Source: Pseudomonas endophytica (GTDB lineage Bacteria > Pseudomonadota > Gammaproteobacteria > Pseudomonadales > Pseudomonadaceae). From it: a stretch of DNA of 64,000 bases. This document shows, one piece after another, positions 38,306 to 46,999 of the stretch (positions are counted from its first letter, which is position 1; every line of letters begins with the position of its first letter). Where the stretch lies: the NCBI RefSeq assembly GCF_001411475.1, contig NZ_LLWH01000013.1:1-64000 (forward strand), written 5' to 3'. Position numbers and translations under genes: made by a program. The notes below the pieces were generated by a model. That model saw only the letters and a list, made by a program, of their open reading frames with translations, did not search any database and had not been told where the DNA came from.

Positions 38306-40303
38306 ATGGATAGAATACGCTCTTGTTTACTGAGCCTCTCACGGAGGCAAAAGCGGGTTCTACAAGTTGTCACAGATATCGTGCTAGTTTGGCTCGCTTT
38401 GTGGTTAGCGTTTGTCGTTCGCCTTGGCCTCGACGATATGATTAACCCTGTCACAACACATGTATGGTTATTTGTTTTCGCACCCTTGGTTGCGATTCCG
38501 CTGTTTATTCGCTTCGGTATGTACCGTGCGGTCATGCGCTATTTTGGCAATGATGCTCTGATTGCAATCATTAAAGCGGTCAGCTTGTCTGCGCTGATTT
38601 TGGCAGTAGTGGTGTACTGGTACAGCAATCACGACAATGTTGTGCCGCGCTCTATCATCTTCAACTACTGGTGGTTAAGCCTGATTATGCTGGGCGGTTT
38701 ACGTCTGGCCATGCGTCAATACTTCTTAGGTGACTGGTTTGCCGCTGCGCAACACGTCCCTTTCACCAGTCGTGACGATGGGCTGCCTCGGGTCGCTATT
38801 TACGGTGCCGGTGCTGCCGGAAACCAGTTGGTTGCTGCATTAAGGATGGGGCGTCTCATGCGTCCAGTGGCTTTCATTGATGATGATGAAAGTATTTCTG
38901 ACCGCATTATTTCTGGGCTACAGGTTTTCAGCCCTGACAAAATTCAGCGGATGATTGATCGGACTGGCGCTCAGGAATTACTGCTGGCTATTCCGTCGTC
39001 ACCCCGCGCACGGCGACGCGAAATATTGGGTTTATTAGAAGGTTTTCCACTGCATGTTCGAAGTGTTCCCGGTTTCATGGATTTGGCCAGTGGCCGGGTT
39101 AAGGTTGACGATATTCAGGAGGTAGATATTGCTGACTTGCTAGGGCGTGATGCTGTACCCGCTCAAGCAGAGTTGTTGGAGCACTGCATCAAAGGGCAAT
39201 GTGTTCTGGTCACCGGAGCGGGGGGATCAATAGGTTCTGAGTTATGCCGCCAGATTCTGGCGCAGGGCCCGACAACCCTATTACTGTTCGAGCACAGTGA
39301 GTTCAATCTTTACAATATTCTTTCTGAGCTTGAACAGCAGGTCACTCGCGAGTCACTGTCAGTAAAGGTTTTACCTATATTAGGATCTGTAAGAAACTCG
39401 CAGCAACTGCTCGACTTAATGAAAACCTGGCACGTTGATACGGTTTACCACGCAGCTGCATACAAGCATGTGCCAATGGTCGAACACAATATTGCTGAAG
39501 GTGTTTTGAATAACGTCATAGGCACCCTCAACACGGCTCAAGCTGCACTCCAGGCGGGTGTTGCGAACTTTGTTTTGATCTCCACTGACAAGGCTGTGCG
39601 TCCGACTAATGTGATGGGCAGCACCAAGCGTCTTGCTGAGATGACGCTTCAGGCGCTAAGTCGTGAGGTGGCGCCAGTTTTATTTCGCGATAAGTCAAAC
39701 GTGGTAAGGGTTAATAAAACGCGTTTTACCATGGTTCGTTTCGGCAATGTTTTGGGGTCTTCTGGCTCGGTAATACCGCTGTTCCACAAACAGATTCAAG
39801 CGGGTGGCCCTTTGACCGTCACGCATCCAAAGATCACTCGTTACTTCATGACGATTCCTGAAGCTGCGCAGTTAGTGATTCAAGCCGGCTCCATGGGGCA
39901 GGGCGGGGATGTATTTGTTCTAGACATGGGTGAGCCCGTTCGTATTGTCGAATTGGCCGAGAAAATGATTCACCTGTCTGGCTTTAGTGTCCGTTCCGAA
40001 AAAAATCTACATGGCGACATTGAGATTGAATTCTCGGGGCTTCGCCCTGGAGAAAAACTTTACGAAGAGTTACTGATTGGCGATAACGTGGTTGCGACAC
40101 AACACCCAATGATCATGAGTGCTAATGAAGACCTGTTGTCTTGGGATGAGTTGAAGCAAAAGCTAACACAGCTGCTGGATGCCGTTGATCAGGACGACTA
40201 TTCCCGAGTCCGTCAGTTGTTGCGTGAAACGGTGAGTGGATATGCTCCGGAAGGCGAGATTGTTGACTGGATTTATCTGCAGCACCGTGCAGAACCTCAG
40301 TAG
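38306..40303 (+). CDS. wbpM: UDP-GlcNAc 4,6-dehydratase WbpM
   Basis: WbpM makes UDP-4-keto-6-deoxy-GlcNAc, the precursor of UDP-QuiNAc and UDP-FucNAc. The 665-residue protein matches WbpM in length: four membrane helices (about 15-125), a first Rossmann motif IYGAGAAGNQL, then the catalytic SDR domain with VTGAGGSIGSE near residue 304. The Tyr of ordinary SDRs is replaced by Met437 with Lys441 (NVMGSTKR), and STDKAVRP precedes it, the known WbpM/FlaA1-type variation. The start at 38306 follows AGGGTGG; an upstream in-frame start at 38267 is not needed. It closes the O-antigen locus. Confidence 0.95.
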   Translation: MDRIRSCLLSLSRRQKRVLQVVTDIVLVWLALWLAFVVRLGLDDMINPVTTHVWLFVFAPLVAIPLFIRFGMYRAVMRYFGNDALIAIIKAVSLSALILAVVVYWYSNHDNVVPRSIIFNYWWLSLIMLGGLRLAMRQYFLGDWFAAAQHVPFTSRDDGLPRVAIYGAGAAGNQLVAALRMGRLMRPVAFIDDDESISDRIISGLQVFSPDKIQRMIDRTGAQELLLAIPSSPRARRREILGLLEGFPLHVRSVPGFMDLASGRVKVDDIQEVDIADLLGRDAVPAQAELLEHCIKGQCVLVTGAGGSIGSELCRQILAQGPTTLLLFEHSEFNLYNILSELEQQVTRESLSVKVLPILGSVRNSQQLLDLMKTWHVDTVYHAAAYKHVPMVEHNIAEGVLNNVIGTLNTAQAALQAGVANFVLISTDKAVRPTNVMGSTKRLAEMTLQALSREVAPVLFRDKSNVVRVNKTRFTMVRFGNVLGSSGSVIPLFHKQIQAGGPLTVTHPKITRYFMTIPEAAQLVIQAGSMGQGGDVFVLDMGEPVRIVELAEKMIHLSGFSVRSEKNLHGDIEIEFSGLRPGEKLYEELLIGDNVVATQHPMIMSANEDLLSWDELKQKLTQLLDAVDQDDYSRVRQLLRETVSGYAPEGEIVDWIYLQHRAEPQ

Positions 40304-40412
40304 TTACACACTCTGCAACCGACACATTTTTGACACCCTCTAACCATCGCCTACGTTTGGAATACAGCTCAGGAAAGCTGTTTCCACTTAACGATGTATT
40401 GGAGTGTCACCT

Positions 40413-40742
40413 ATGCGTATTGCCTTAATTCGTTCTATGTTTTTGGCGTTGATGGTTGGTATTTCCGGTGTGGCTCATGCTACGCCCGTGGCGACTGGGA
40501 GCGAGCCTGTCGTAGCTGCTGCGGCTTCACCCGATGTACAAGTGATGACGATCAATCTTAATACGGCAGATGAGGCGACACTTCAGCGTGAGTTGTCTGG
40601 TGTGGGTGCCGCCAAGGCAAAGGCAATTGTCGCTTATCGTGAAGCTAACGGTGCTTTTGCATCGACCGATGAACTGTTGGAAGTAAAAGGTATCGGCAAA
40701 GCTATCTTCGATAAGAATAGGGATCGGGTTGCGGTCAACTAA
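40413..40742 (+). CDS. ComEA-family helix-hairpin-helix protein
   Basis: The 109-residue protein has a signal peptide (about 1-22, ending in AHA) and a C-terminal pair of helix-hairpin-helix motifs, INLNTADEATLQRELSGVG and KAIVAYREANG...LLEVKGIG, as in ComEA. Such proteins bind DNA in the periplasm during uptake in competent bacteria; in pseudomonads the role of this short form is not established. It is preceded by GGAG and followed by a terminator. It occupies the usual place after wbpM. Confidence 0.9.
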   Translation: MRIALIRSMFLALMVGISGVAHATPVATGSEPVVAAAASPDVQVMTINLNTADEATLQRELSGVGAAKAKAIVAYREANGAFASTDELLEVKGIGKAIFDKNRDRVAVN

Positions 40743-40756
40743 GTAGAGCTTGACGT

Positions 40757-40787
40757 TGAAAGGGCCAGTCTTTGACTGGCCTTTTTA
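40757..40787 (+). terminator. Rho-independent terminator after comEA-like gene
   Basis: An 8-bp stem GGCCAGTC/GACTGGCC (40763-40770 and 40774-40781) with a 3-base loop is flanked by AAA and TTTTT, so it can work in both directions between the convergent comEA-like and tetR genes. Confidence 0.9.
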
Positions 40788-40803
40788 GTGTGTGCGGTTG
40801 GCG

Positions 40804-41361
40804 TTATTCGATTGATTGCTTGAGCGTAGTACGTGTCACCTCAAGAATTTTTTCTCTCAATGCATCGCTCTCAGCACTGCGGGCAAGCACCAATGCTCCC
40901 ACCAAGCTTGCAAATATCATGATGCTCTGCTCATGTGCGTCAGGCCCTTGTAACGAGTTTTCGATCTGCTTGAGCCTTGCGCTGATCACTGCGTCAGTAG
41001 TCGGGCTAGCAAGCCCTTGCTGCGCCATTTCTGCGGACATGGTTGGCAGTGGGCATCCCTCGTGCGGTGAGGTTACGTGCCACTGCGAAAGGTAGGTATC
41101 AATAAAGGTGTGCAACGGCTGTGGCTGGCAGAAAATCTCGTCACATAGCCCATCAACCTCTGTAGCCGCCTGTTTCAGGGCTTTTTCTACCAGTTCGTTT
41201 TTAGAGCAGAAGTGTGCATAAAAACCACCGTGAGTCAGGCCCAATGATTTCATCAAAGGCTGAAGGCCGGTTGCTCCAATGCCATCTCGTCGAAACAGGG
41301 CGGAGGCTTCTTTGATAATGCGCTGGTGAGTCAGGGCTTTATGATCATGTGAGTAGCGCAT
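40804..41361 (-). CDS. TetR family transcriptional regulator
   Basis: The 185-residue protein has an N-terminal helix-turn-helix (about 10-55; IIKEASALFRRDGIGATGLQPLMKSLGLTHGGFYAHF) followed by a helical ligand-binding domain. The sequence GFYAHFCSKNELVEKAL is the TetR signature. The target and ligand are not evident. The neighbours are the O-antigen locus on one side and small DUF2897/pyrF genes on the other, with no obvious regulated partner. Its start region overlaps a short minus-strand open frame (41345-41434). Confidence 0.88.
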   Translation of the reverse strand: MRYSHDHKALTHQRIIKEASALFRRDGIGATGLQPLMKSLGLTHGGFYAHFCSKNELVEKALKQAATEVDGLCDEIFCQPQPLHTFIDTYLSQWHVTSPHEGCPLPTMSAEMAQQGLASPTTDAVISARLKQIENSLQGPDAHEQSIMIFASLVGALVLARSAESDALREKILEVTRTTLKQSIE

Positions 41362-41495
41362 ATCTACTGCCTCTTAATAGCATGAACGCATCATAGCCCT
41401 GAGCTTTCAGTTTTTGCACAGATGCTTCACGCATTAAGAGAGGCGTTTGCCCCCAGAGCTCATTTTGAATGGGCTCTGAGGACTCTTCCCGCGTC

Positions 41496-41663
41496 CTACA
41501 GGTCCTTTGATTCTTTCGCGTCCATTTCAGCATTGCGTTCAGCGACGCGTTTACGCTGTTCATCGGTCAATTCAACTTTATCGGCAGTGTCCCGTAGAGT
41601 CATAAGGCCGCCAACGATGGCTCCGATGACGACGATGAGTATTAGCCAGCCATACCAGGGCAT
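41496..41663 (-). CDS. Small DUF2897-type membrane protein
   Basis: The 55-residue protein begins MPWYGWLILIVVIGAIVGGLM, a single membrane helix (about 3-23), followed by a charged tail KVELTDEQRKRVAERNAEMDA. This is the DUF2897 pattern seen in gamma-proteobacteria. The function is unknown. The ATG at 41663 has AGGAG 7 bases upstream on the minus strand, which decides the start over an in-frame one at 41696. Confidence 0.8.
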   Translation of the reverse strand: MPWYGWLILIVVIGAIVGGLMTLRDTADKVELTDEQRKRVAERNAEMDAKESKDL

Positions 41664-41894
41664 TTTTATCTCCTTGAAGGGCAAGTCACCGAGCAAAAAA
41701 TTCGCAGGGCGTGTTGCTGTCTATCCTATAGAGTGCGTGAGTGGTCAGTGAATTCATTGTAGGTCGGTAATTTTTTCGTGCGCGCCTGTTCGCTTCTAAA
41801 TGATTAAAGTCATGAAAATACGATCATCGGGTGCCGAGAGGCAGCGGGTTCCGCTACAATGCGCGCCGATTTCGACCAGCCCGAGAACCCGCTA

Positions 41895-42593
41895 ATGTCC
41901 GACTGCCAGACTCCTATCATCGTCGCCCTGGATTACCCGACGCGTGACGCCGCATTGAAATTGGCTGATCAGTTGGACCCGAAACTGTGCCGCGTGAAAG
42001 TGGGCAAAGAGTTGTTTACCAGCTGCGCGGCAGAAATTGTCGGTACTTTGCGTGACAAAGGTTTTGAGGTGTTTCTGGATCTCAAATTCCATGACATTCC
42101 TAACACCACAGCGATGGCCGTTAAGGCGGCTGCCGAAATGGGCGTTTGGATGGTCAACGTCCACTGTTCTGGCGGCTTGCGCATGATGGCTGCGTGTCGA
42201 GAGGAGCTGGACAAGCGCACTGGACCTCAGCCTTTGCTGATTGGTGTGACGGTGTTGACCAGCATGGAGCGTGAAGATCTTGCTGCTATTGGTCTGGATA
42301 TTGAGCCACAAGAGCAAGTCCTGCGCTTGGCCGCACTGGCTCAGAAGGCCGGTATGGACGGTTTAGTATGTTCAGCCCTTGAGGCGCAAGCATTGAAGGC
42401 TGCCCACCCCTCGCTGCAACTGGTGACCCCCGGCATTCGCCCTGCTGGCAGCGCTCTGGATGACCAGCGTCGTATCCTCACCCCACGCCAAGCACTGGAT
42501 GCGGGCTCCGACTACTTGGTCATTGGGCGTCCAATCAGCCAAGCGGCAGATCCTGCTAAGGCATTGGCTGCTGTGGTTGCAGAAATAGCTTAA
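41895..42593 (+). CDS. pyrF: Orotidine 5'-phosphate decarboxylase
   Basis: PyrF makes UMP from OMP, the last step of pyrimidine synthesis. The 232-residue protein has the catalytic [10 protein letters not shown] near residue 62 with the Lys/Asp pair, VNVHCSGG near residue 90, and the phosphate-gripping VTPGIRP and YLVIGRPI motifs near residues 180 and 208. The start at 41895 follows GAGAACC. Length fits the family. It is followed by an inverted repeat shared with the convergent oxidoreductase gene. Confidence 0.96.
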   Translation: MSDCQTPIIVALDYPTRDAALKLADQLDPKLCRVKVGKELFTSCAAEIVGTLRDKGFEVFLDLKFHDIPNTTAMAVKAAAEMGVWMVNVHCSGGLRMMAACREELDKRTGPQPLLIGVTVLTSMEREDLAAIGLDIEPQEQVLRLAALAQKAGMDGLVCSALEAQALKAAHPSLQLVTPGIRPAGSALDDQRRILTPRQALDAGSDYLVIGRPISQAADPAKALAAVVAEIA

Positions 42594-42612
42594 GTCTATT
42601 TCCCTATGTGCG

Positions 42613-42645
42613 AGGGGCGGTTTGCCTGTGATGCAAGCCGCCCCT
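42613..42645 (+). terminator. Hairpin between convergent pyrF and oxidoreductase genes
   Basis: A 13-bp inverted repeat AGGGGCGGTTTGC / GCAAGCCGCCCCT with one G-U pair and a 7-base loop. The T-run after it is poor in both directions, so it may be a weak bidirectional terminator or mRNA-stabilising hairpin. Confidence 0.6.
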
Positions 42646-42661
42646 GCCTGTCGCTGCTCGG

Positions 42662-43666
42662 TTAAACCTTGAGAATCAACTTACCAAAGTTCTCTCCGCT
42701 GAACAGTTTGAGCAGCGTTTCTGGGAAAGTCTCTAAGCCCTCAACTATGTGTTCTTTGCTTTTCAGTTGACCTTTGGCCAGCCATACGGCCATTTCTTGC
42801 GCGGCAGCGGTATAGCGGTCGGCATAGTCCATCACCACAAAGCCTTCCATGCGCGCGCGATTCACCAGCAGTGACAGGTAGTTGGCCGGGCCTTTAACGG
42901 CTTCCTTGTTGTTGTACTGACTGATTGCGCCACAGATGATGACGCGGGCCTTGACGTTCAAACGGCTCAACACCGCGTCGAGAATTTCTCCGCCTACGTT
43001 GTCGAAAAACACATCGACCCCCTTAGGGCATTCACGCTTAAGGCTGGCGAGAACGTCCTCATTTTTGTAGTCGATCGTTCCGTCAAAGCCCAACTCGTTA
43101 GTCAGATACGCGCATTTATCTTTCCCTCCTGCGATACCCACCACACGACAGCCCTTTAGCTTGGCAATTTGGCCTGCAATGCTGCCCACGGCACCCGCGG
43201 CGCCAGAAATAACCACCGTGTCTCCAGCCTTGGGCTGACCTACCTCAAGCAGTGCGAAGTAAGCGGTCATGCCGGTCATGCCCAGCGCCGATAAATACAC
43301 GGGCAGTGGCGCTCGCTTTGGATCAACCTTGTAGAAGCCACGGGGCTGCCCGATGAAGTAATCCTGAACGCCCACCGCGCCATTAACGTAATCGCCTAGA
43401 GCAAAATCTGGATGCTTCGAGGCGACAATTTTGCCCGTACCCAACGCGCGCATGACTTCGTCCAAACCTACTGGGGCGATATAAGACTTACCTTCATTCA
43501 TCCAGCCACGCATTGCAGGATCAAGCGACAGGTATTCATTTTTAACCACAATTTCCCCATCGGCAGGTTCTGCCACGGGGACTTGCTGGTAGGTGAATGT
43601 ATCCCTGGTGACGGCGCCGACAGGGCGTTTGGCGAGAAGGAATTGGCGGTTAGTCTCGGCGATCAT
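42662..43666 (-). CDS. NADP-dependent oxidoreductase, medium-chain (YncB/CurA/PTGR type)
   Basis: The 334-residue zinc-independent medium-chain oxidoreductase has LSLDPAMRGWM near residue 45, GMTGMTAYFALLEVGQPKAGDTVVISGAAGAVGS near residues 130-165 with the cofactor-binding GAAGAVGS, and DNVGG near residue 240. Such enzymes reduce alpha,beta-unsaturated carbonyl compounds (for example curcumin or prostaglandin-type substrates). The natural substrate here is not known. The ATG at 43666 was chosen; a GTG at 43675 is possible. It is convergent with pyrF and opposite to the SDR gene at 43862. Confidence 0.9.
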   Translation of the reverse strand: MIAETNRQFLLAKRPVGAVTRDTFTYQQVPVAEPADGEIVVKNEYLSLDPAMRGWMNEGKSYIAPVGLDEVMRALGTGKIVASKHPDFALGDYVNGAVGVQDYFIGQPRGFYKVDPKRAPLPVYLSALGMTGMTAYFALLEVGQPKAGDTVVISGAAGAVGSIAGQIAKLKGCRVVGIAGGKDKCAYLTNELGFDGTIDYKNEDVLASLKRECPKGVDVFFDNVGGEILDAVLSRLNVKARVIICGAISQYNNKEAVKGPANYLSLLVNRARMEGFVVMDYADRYTAAAQEMAVWLAKGQLKSKEHIVEGLETFPETLLKLFSGENFGKLILKV

Positions 43667-43861
43667 CGTAAGCACTCATCTATAAAACAAACAATGTTGA
43701 TAGTCCTTATGGGCGTAGGCGGCAAGCGAATAAGGCTTCACGAATGCTTTTTCATCAATTGAGCTGATAGTGGTAGGCGGGCTTCTATCCGTTCGATAAA
43801 CAAGGGAGGGCGCTGGGCATGACTAAGCTACGTACAGATTTTTCTTTTGAGGATAATAGTA

Positions 43862-44623
43862 ATGAGCATGATCTTTTCAGGGCGAGTGGTAGTGGTGACC
43901 GGGGCTGCGGCGGGTATAGGGCGAGCCACCGCTTTGGCCTTCGCTGCTCAGGGCTTGAAAGTGGTCGTGGCCGATATGAATGTTGCGCACGGTGAAGAGA
44001 CGGTCGAACACATCAAAGCCCTTGGCGGCACAGCGGTATTTGTGAGCTGTAATGTCGCGCTTGAGTCGGATGTTAAGCGTTTGATGGAGCAAACGCTGAG
44101 TACCTATGGCCGCTTGGACTATGCCTTCAATAATGCCGGTATTGAAATGGAACATGGCCGGTTGGCGGACGGTACCGAGGACGAGTTCGATGCAATCATG
44201 GGAGTGAACGTCAAAGGCGTTTGGTTGTGCATGAAGTATCAATTGCCGCTGATGCTTAGCCAAGGCGGCGGTGCGATCGTTAATACGGCTTCAGTGGCTG
44301 GCTTGGGCGCTGCGCCGAAGATGAGTATTTACTGCGCCTCAAAGCATGCAGTCATAGGTCTGACCAAGTCGGCTGCTATTGAGTACGCCAAGAAAAAAAT
44401 CCGCGTGAATGCGGTTTGCCCGGGTGTTATTGATACCGATATGTTTCGCCGTGCGTATGAGGCTGATCCCAAAAAGGCCGAGTTTGCTGCGCGAATCCAT
44501 CCTGTGGGTCGAGTCGGTACTGTCGAAGAAGTCGCGAGTGCGGTGCTCTATTTATGTTCCGATGGCGCGGCGTTCACCACGGGGCATGCTTTGACAATTG
44601 ATGGTGGGGCATTGGCGATTTAA
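43862..44623 (+). CDS. Short-chain dehydrogenase/reductase
   Basis: The 253-residue classical SDR has the cofactor loop VVTGAAAGIGRATALAF near residue 9, NNAG near residue 88 (FNNAGIEMEHG), the catalytic Ser in NTASVAGLG and YCASKHAV with Tyr/Lys near residue 153, then CPGVIDTDMF. The final DGGAL motif supports a glucose-dehydrogenase-like SDR. The Asp in VVADMN suggests NAD preference. Substrate unknown. Start at 43862 has GAGG 9 bases upstream. Confidence 0.9.
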   Translation: MSMIFSGRVVVVTGAAAGIGRATALAFAAQGLKVVVADMNVAHGEETVEHIKALGGTAVFVSCNVALESDVKRLMEQTLSTYGRLDYAFNNAGIEMEHGRLADGTEDEFDAIMGVNVKGVWLCMKYQLPLMLSQGGGAIVNTASVAGLGAAPKMSIYCASKHAVIGLTKSAAIEYAKKKIRVNAVCPGVIDTDMFRRAYEADPKKAEFAARIHPVGRVGTVEEVASAVLYLCSDGAAFTTGHALTIDGGALAI

Positions 44624-44634
44624 TAGAACGTGGA

Positions 44635-44700
44635 ATGCGCGGGTAGGCGCTGTCGAAGGCTGCAATCTTTTTATATCAAAAGGGATCGCAGCCCGCGCAT
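44635..44700 (+). repeat. REP-like inverted repeat at convergent gene ends
   Basis: Outer arms ATGCGCGGG (44635-44643) and CCCGCGCAT (44692-44700) are perfect, and inner arms GGCTGC (44658-44663) and GCAGCC (44688-44693) enclose an ATCTTTTTAT/ATCAAAAGGGAT core. It lies between the convergent SDR and BenE-like genes and, with its T-runs, could also terminate transcription. Confidence 0.7.
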
Positions 44701-44708
44701 GGGAAGGA

Positions 44709-45899
44709 TCAGCGGGTTTTCCAGTTCAAAATCATCAATGTCAACACTCCAGCCACTATTCCCCAAAACGCTGAACCGACTGAGAACAAGCTCATCCCTG
44801 AGGCAGTGACCATGAATGTCACCAACGCCGCCTCCCGTTCTTTTGACTCCGTCATGGCTATGGTCAGACCGTTGATGATCGAGCCAAACAAAGCCAGTGC
44901 AGCAATCGACAGCACCAGCTCTTTAGGGAATGCGGCAAAAAGTGCAGCCAAAGTGGCGCCGAAAATACCGGCAATGCCATAGAAAATCCCGCACCACATG
45001 GCGGCTGTGTAACGCTTTTTGGGGTCTTCGTGGGCATGCGGTCCAGTGCAGATAGCTGCGCTGATGGCGGCCAAGTTAATCCCGTGTGAGCCAAAAGGCG
45101 CGAGCAGCAGCGAGGCGACACCTGTGGTGGTAATGAGTGGCGAGGCGGGCACCGTATAACCGTCAGCCCGCAGTACCGCCACGCCTGGCATATTTTGCGA
45201 AGTCATCGCGACCACAAACAATGGAATGCCGATGCTAATAGTCGCCGCCAGTGAGAATGAAGGTGTCGTCCACACTGGCACCGCCACCTCCAGGGCAAAA
45301 CCACTGAAGTCTAGAAGCCCGAGTAAGCCTGAAATTAATATGCCAATGATTAAGGCGGCCAGTACTGCGTAGCGTGGCGAGAGACGTTTGATAATCAGAT
45401 AAGTGAAAAACATCCCTACCACTAGGCCTGTCTGATGCTGCGCCGCAACGAAAATTTCGCTGCCGATTTTGAACAAGATACCTGCCAATAGAGCGGCTGC
45501 CAGTGAGCCCGGTATCCGTTTAACCAAGCGCTCGAAGCTGCCGGTTACGCCACAGATAATCACTAGCACGGCACAGGTGATGTAGGCACCGATTGCCTCG
45601 TGATAACTAACGCCGCCTAGACTAGTGATTAGCAGCGCTGCACCGGGGGTTGACCACGCAATAGTGATCGGCGTGCGATAGCGCAAGGATAAGCCTATGC
45701 TGCAAATAGCCATGCCAATTGACAGCGCCCAGATCCATGACGAGATTTGCCCGCTGGTCAAACCGGCTGCTTGGCCTGCTTGAAACATCAACACCAAAGA
45801 GCTGGTATAGCCGGTCATCATCGCGATGAAGCCTGCGACCACCGCAGAGGGTGAGGTGTCGGCCAGTGGGTGCAAGCGCGGCTGGGTGGCGTCGGTCAT
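44709..45899 (-). CDS. BenE-family transporter (benzoate/H+ symporter-like)
   Basis: The 396-residue membrane protein has about eleven helices and the BenE signatures AGFIAMMTGYTSSLVLMFQAG, TPITIAWSTPGAALL near residue 75, and MTSQNMPGVAVLRADGY near residue 255 (nucleobase-transporter-like fold). BenE proteins are proton-coupled benzoate transporters, but no benzoate genes are nearby. Its position beside a GntR regulator and a purine catabolic operon makes another aromatic or heterocyclic substrate possible. The start at 45899 has AAGGA about 11 bases upstream on the minus strand; longer in-frame starts at 45908 and 45941 have worse spacing. Confidence 0.87.
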   Translation of the reverse strand: MTDATQPRLHPLADTSPSAVVAGFIAMMTGYTSSLVLMFQAGQAAGLTSGQISSWIWALSIGMAICSIGLSLRYRTPITIAWSTPGAALLITSLGGVSYHEAIGAYITCAVLVIICGVTGSFERLVKRIPGSLAAALLAGILFKIGSEIFVAAQHQTGLVVGMFFTYLIIKRLSPRYAVLAALIIGILISGLLGLLDFSGFALEVAVPVWTTPSFSLAATISIGIPLFVVAMTSQNMPGVAVLRADGYTVPASPLITTTGVASLLLAPFGSHGINLAAISAAICTGPHAHEDPKKRYTAAMWCGIFYGIAGIFGATLAALFAAFPKELVLSIAALALFGSIINGLTIAMTESKEREAALVTFMVTASGMSLFSVGSAFWGIVAGVLTLMILNWKTR

Positions 45900-46042
45900 A
45901 AAACGCATTTCCTTGTTATGGGCAAAGTGCTTTGCAAACACTGTTCTTGAATAGAGTCTGAACAGAGGCCAAGCCTAAACGTAAAAGTAACATTTCATTG
46001 CAATACAGCCGTGGGCGTAAATGACCGTACAGTCGTGCATAC

Positions 46043-46061
46043 ACACAAGCTTGTGTACAAT
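46043..46061 (+). promoter_or_regulatory. Palindromic operator overlapping a -10 box
   Basis: The perfect 14-base palindrome ACACAAGCTTGTGT (46043-46056) overlaps TTGTGTACAA (46051-46060, of the TTGTnnACAA type used by many GntR/FCD regulators) and the -10-like TACAAT (46056-46061). It lies between the divergent BenE-like and gntR genes and is a good candidate site for the adjacent GntR protein. Confidence 0.55.
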
Positions 46062-46155
46062 GCGGCCAGTTTTTTGCATTAATTCATTGCTTGCGACGCC
46101 CGTTCACGTATTAACGTGACGCCTAATCCGCCGCCGCTTCCCCATTCGAGTGCCC

Positions 46156-46908
46156 ATGAACGAACAGTTGCAGCCTCTCAAGAAATCCTCCCGCACAGGC
46201 AAGGCCGGCCGCAGTGGAACCCAAGACGATATCGTCTACGCGCATATTTTCGAGGCGATCCTCGAGCAGCGTTTGGCGCCGGGTACGAAGTTGAGTGAAG
46301 AAGCACTGGGTGAAATCTTTGGGGTGAGTCGGACCATTATTCGTCGAGCACTGTCGCGCCTGGCTCATGAAGGGGTCGTGTTATTGCGCCCTAACCGTGG
46401 TGCTGTTGTGGCGAGCCCGAGTGTCGAAGAGGCGCGCCAAGTATTTCTTGCCCGACGCTTGGTAGAAAAAGCCATTACTGAGTTGGCCGTGGTCCATGCC
46501 ACGGCAGATGATCTGTCTGAATTACGCAAAATGGTACAAGACGAGCGTGACAGCTTCTCGCGCGGTGATCGTGGGGCAGGTATTCGATTGTCAGGCGAGT
46601 TTCACCTCAAACTGGCAGAAGCGGCAAAAAATGCCCCTCTGATTAGCTTCCAGCGGAGTCTGGTATCGCAGACGTCGTTGATTATTGCTCAGTACGAAAG
46701 TGGCACTCGCTCCCACTGTTCCTACGACGAGCACATGCAGTTAATAGATGCCATCGAGGCTCGTGATGGGCCGCTGGCCGTGGATCTGATGATGCATCAC
46801 ATGGACCACATTGACAGCAAGCTTAACCTCGATGAAGAAGGCGCTTCAGACGATCTGCATGCGGTGTTCTCACACCTGCTGCAAATCAAAGGCAAGGGCC
46901 ATCGCTGA
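46156..46908 (+). CDS. GntR family regulator, FCD type
   Basis: The 250-residue protein has an N-terminal winged helix (about 28-95; LAPGTKLSEEALGEIFGVSRTIIRRALSRLAHEGVVLL) and a C-terminal FCD helical ligand-binding domain (about 100-235) with FHLKLAEAAKN and the metal-binding HMDHIDS near residue 220. This is the FadR subfamily. It probably controls the divergent BenE-like transporter or the nearby guaD/xdh genes. ATG at 46156 is chosen; GTG at 46150 is two codons upstream. Confidence 0.9.
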   Translation: MNEQLQPLKKSSRTGKAGRSGTQDDIVYAHIFEAILEQRLAPGTKLSEEALGEIFGVSRTIIRRALSRLAHEGVVLLRPNRGAVVASPSVEEARQVFLARRLVEKAITELAVVHATADDLSELRKMVQDERDSFSRGDRGAGIRLSGEFHLKLAEAAKNAPLISFQRSLVSQTSLIIAQYESGTRSHCSYDEHMQLIDAIEARDGPLAVDLMMHHMDHIDSKLNLDEEGASDDLHAVFSHLLQIKGKGHR

Positions 46909-46925
46909 TCCGTAGCGGCTTGGAG

Positions 46926-46965
46926 CTGGCTGCGATCGTTTAAGATCAAAAGATCGCGAGCCAGC
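46926..46965 (+). repeat. REP-like inverted repeat between gntR and guaD
   Basis: Arms GCTGGCT (46926-46932) and AGCCAGC (46959-46965) enclose GCGATCG and AAAAGATCGCG words around a GATCAAAAGATC core. It lies between convergent genes, like the copy at 44635-44700. Confidence 0.65.
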
Positions 46966-46999
46966 GCGCTTCTGCACGGTTTGCGCAAAGGCACATACC

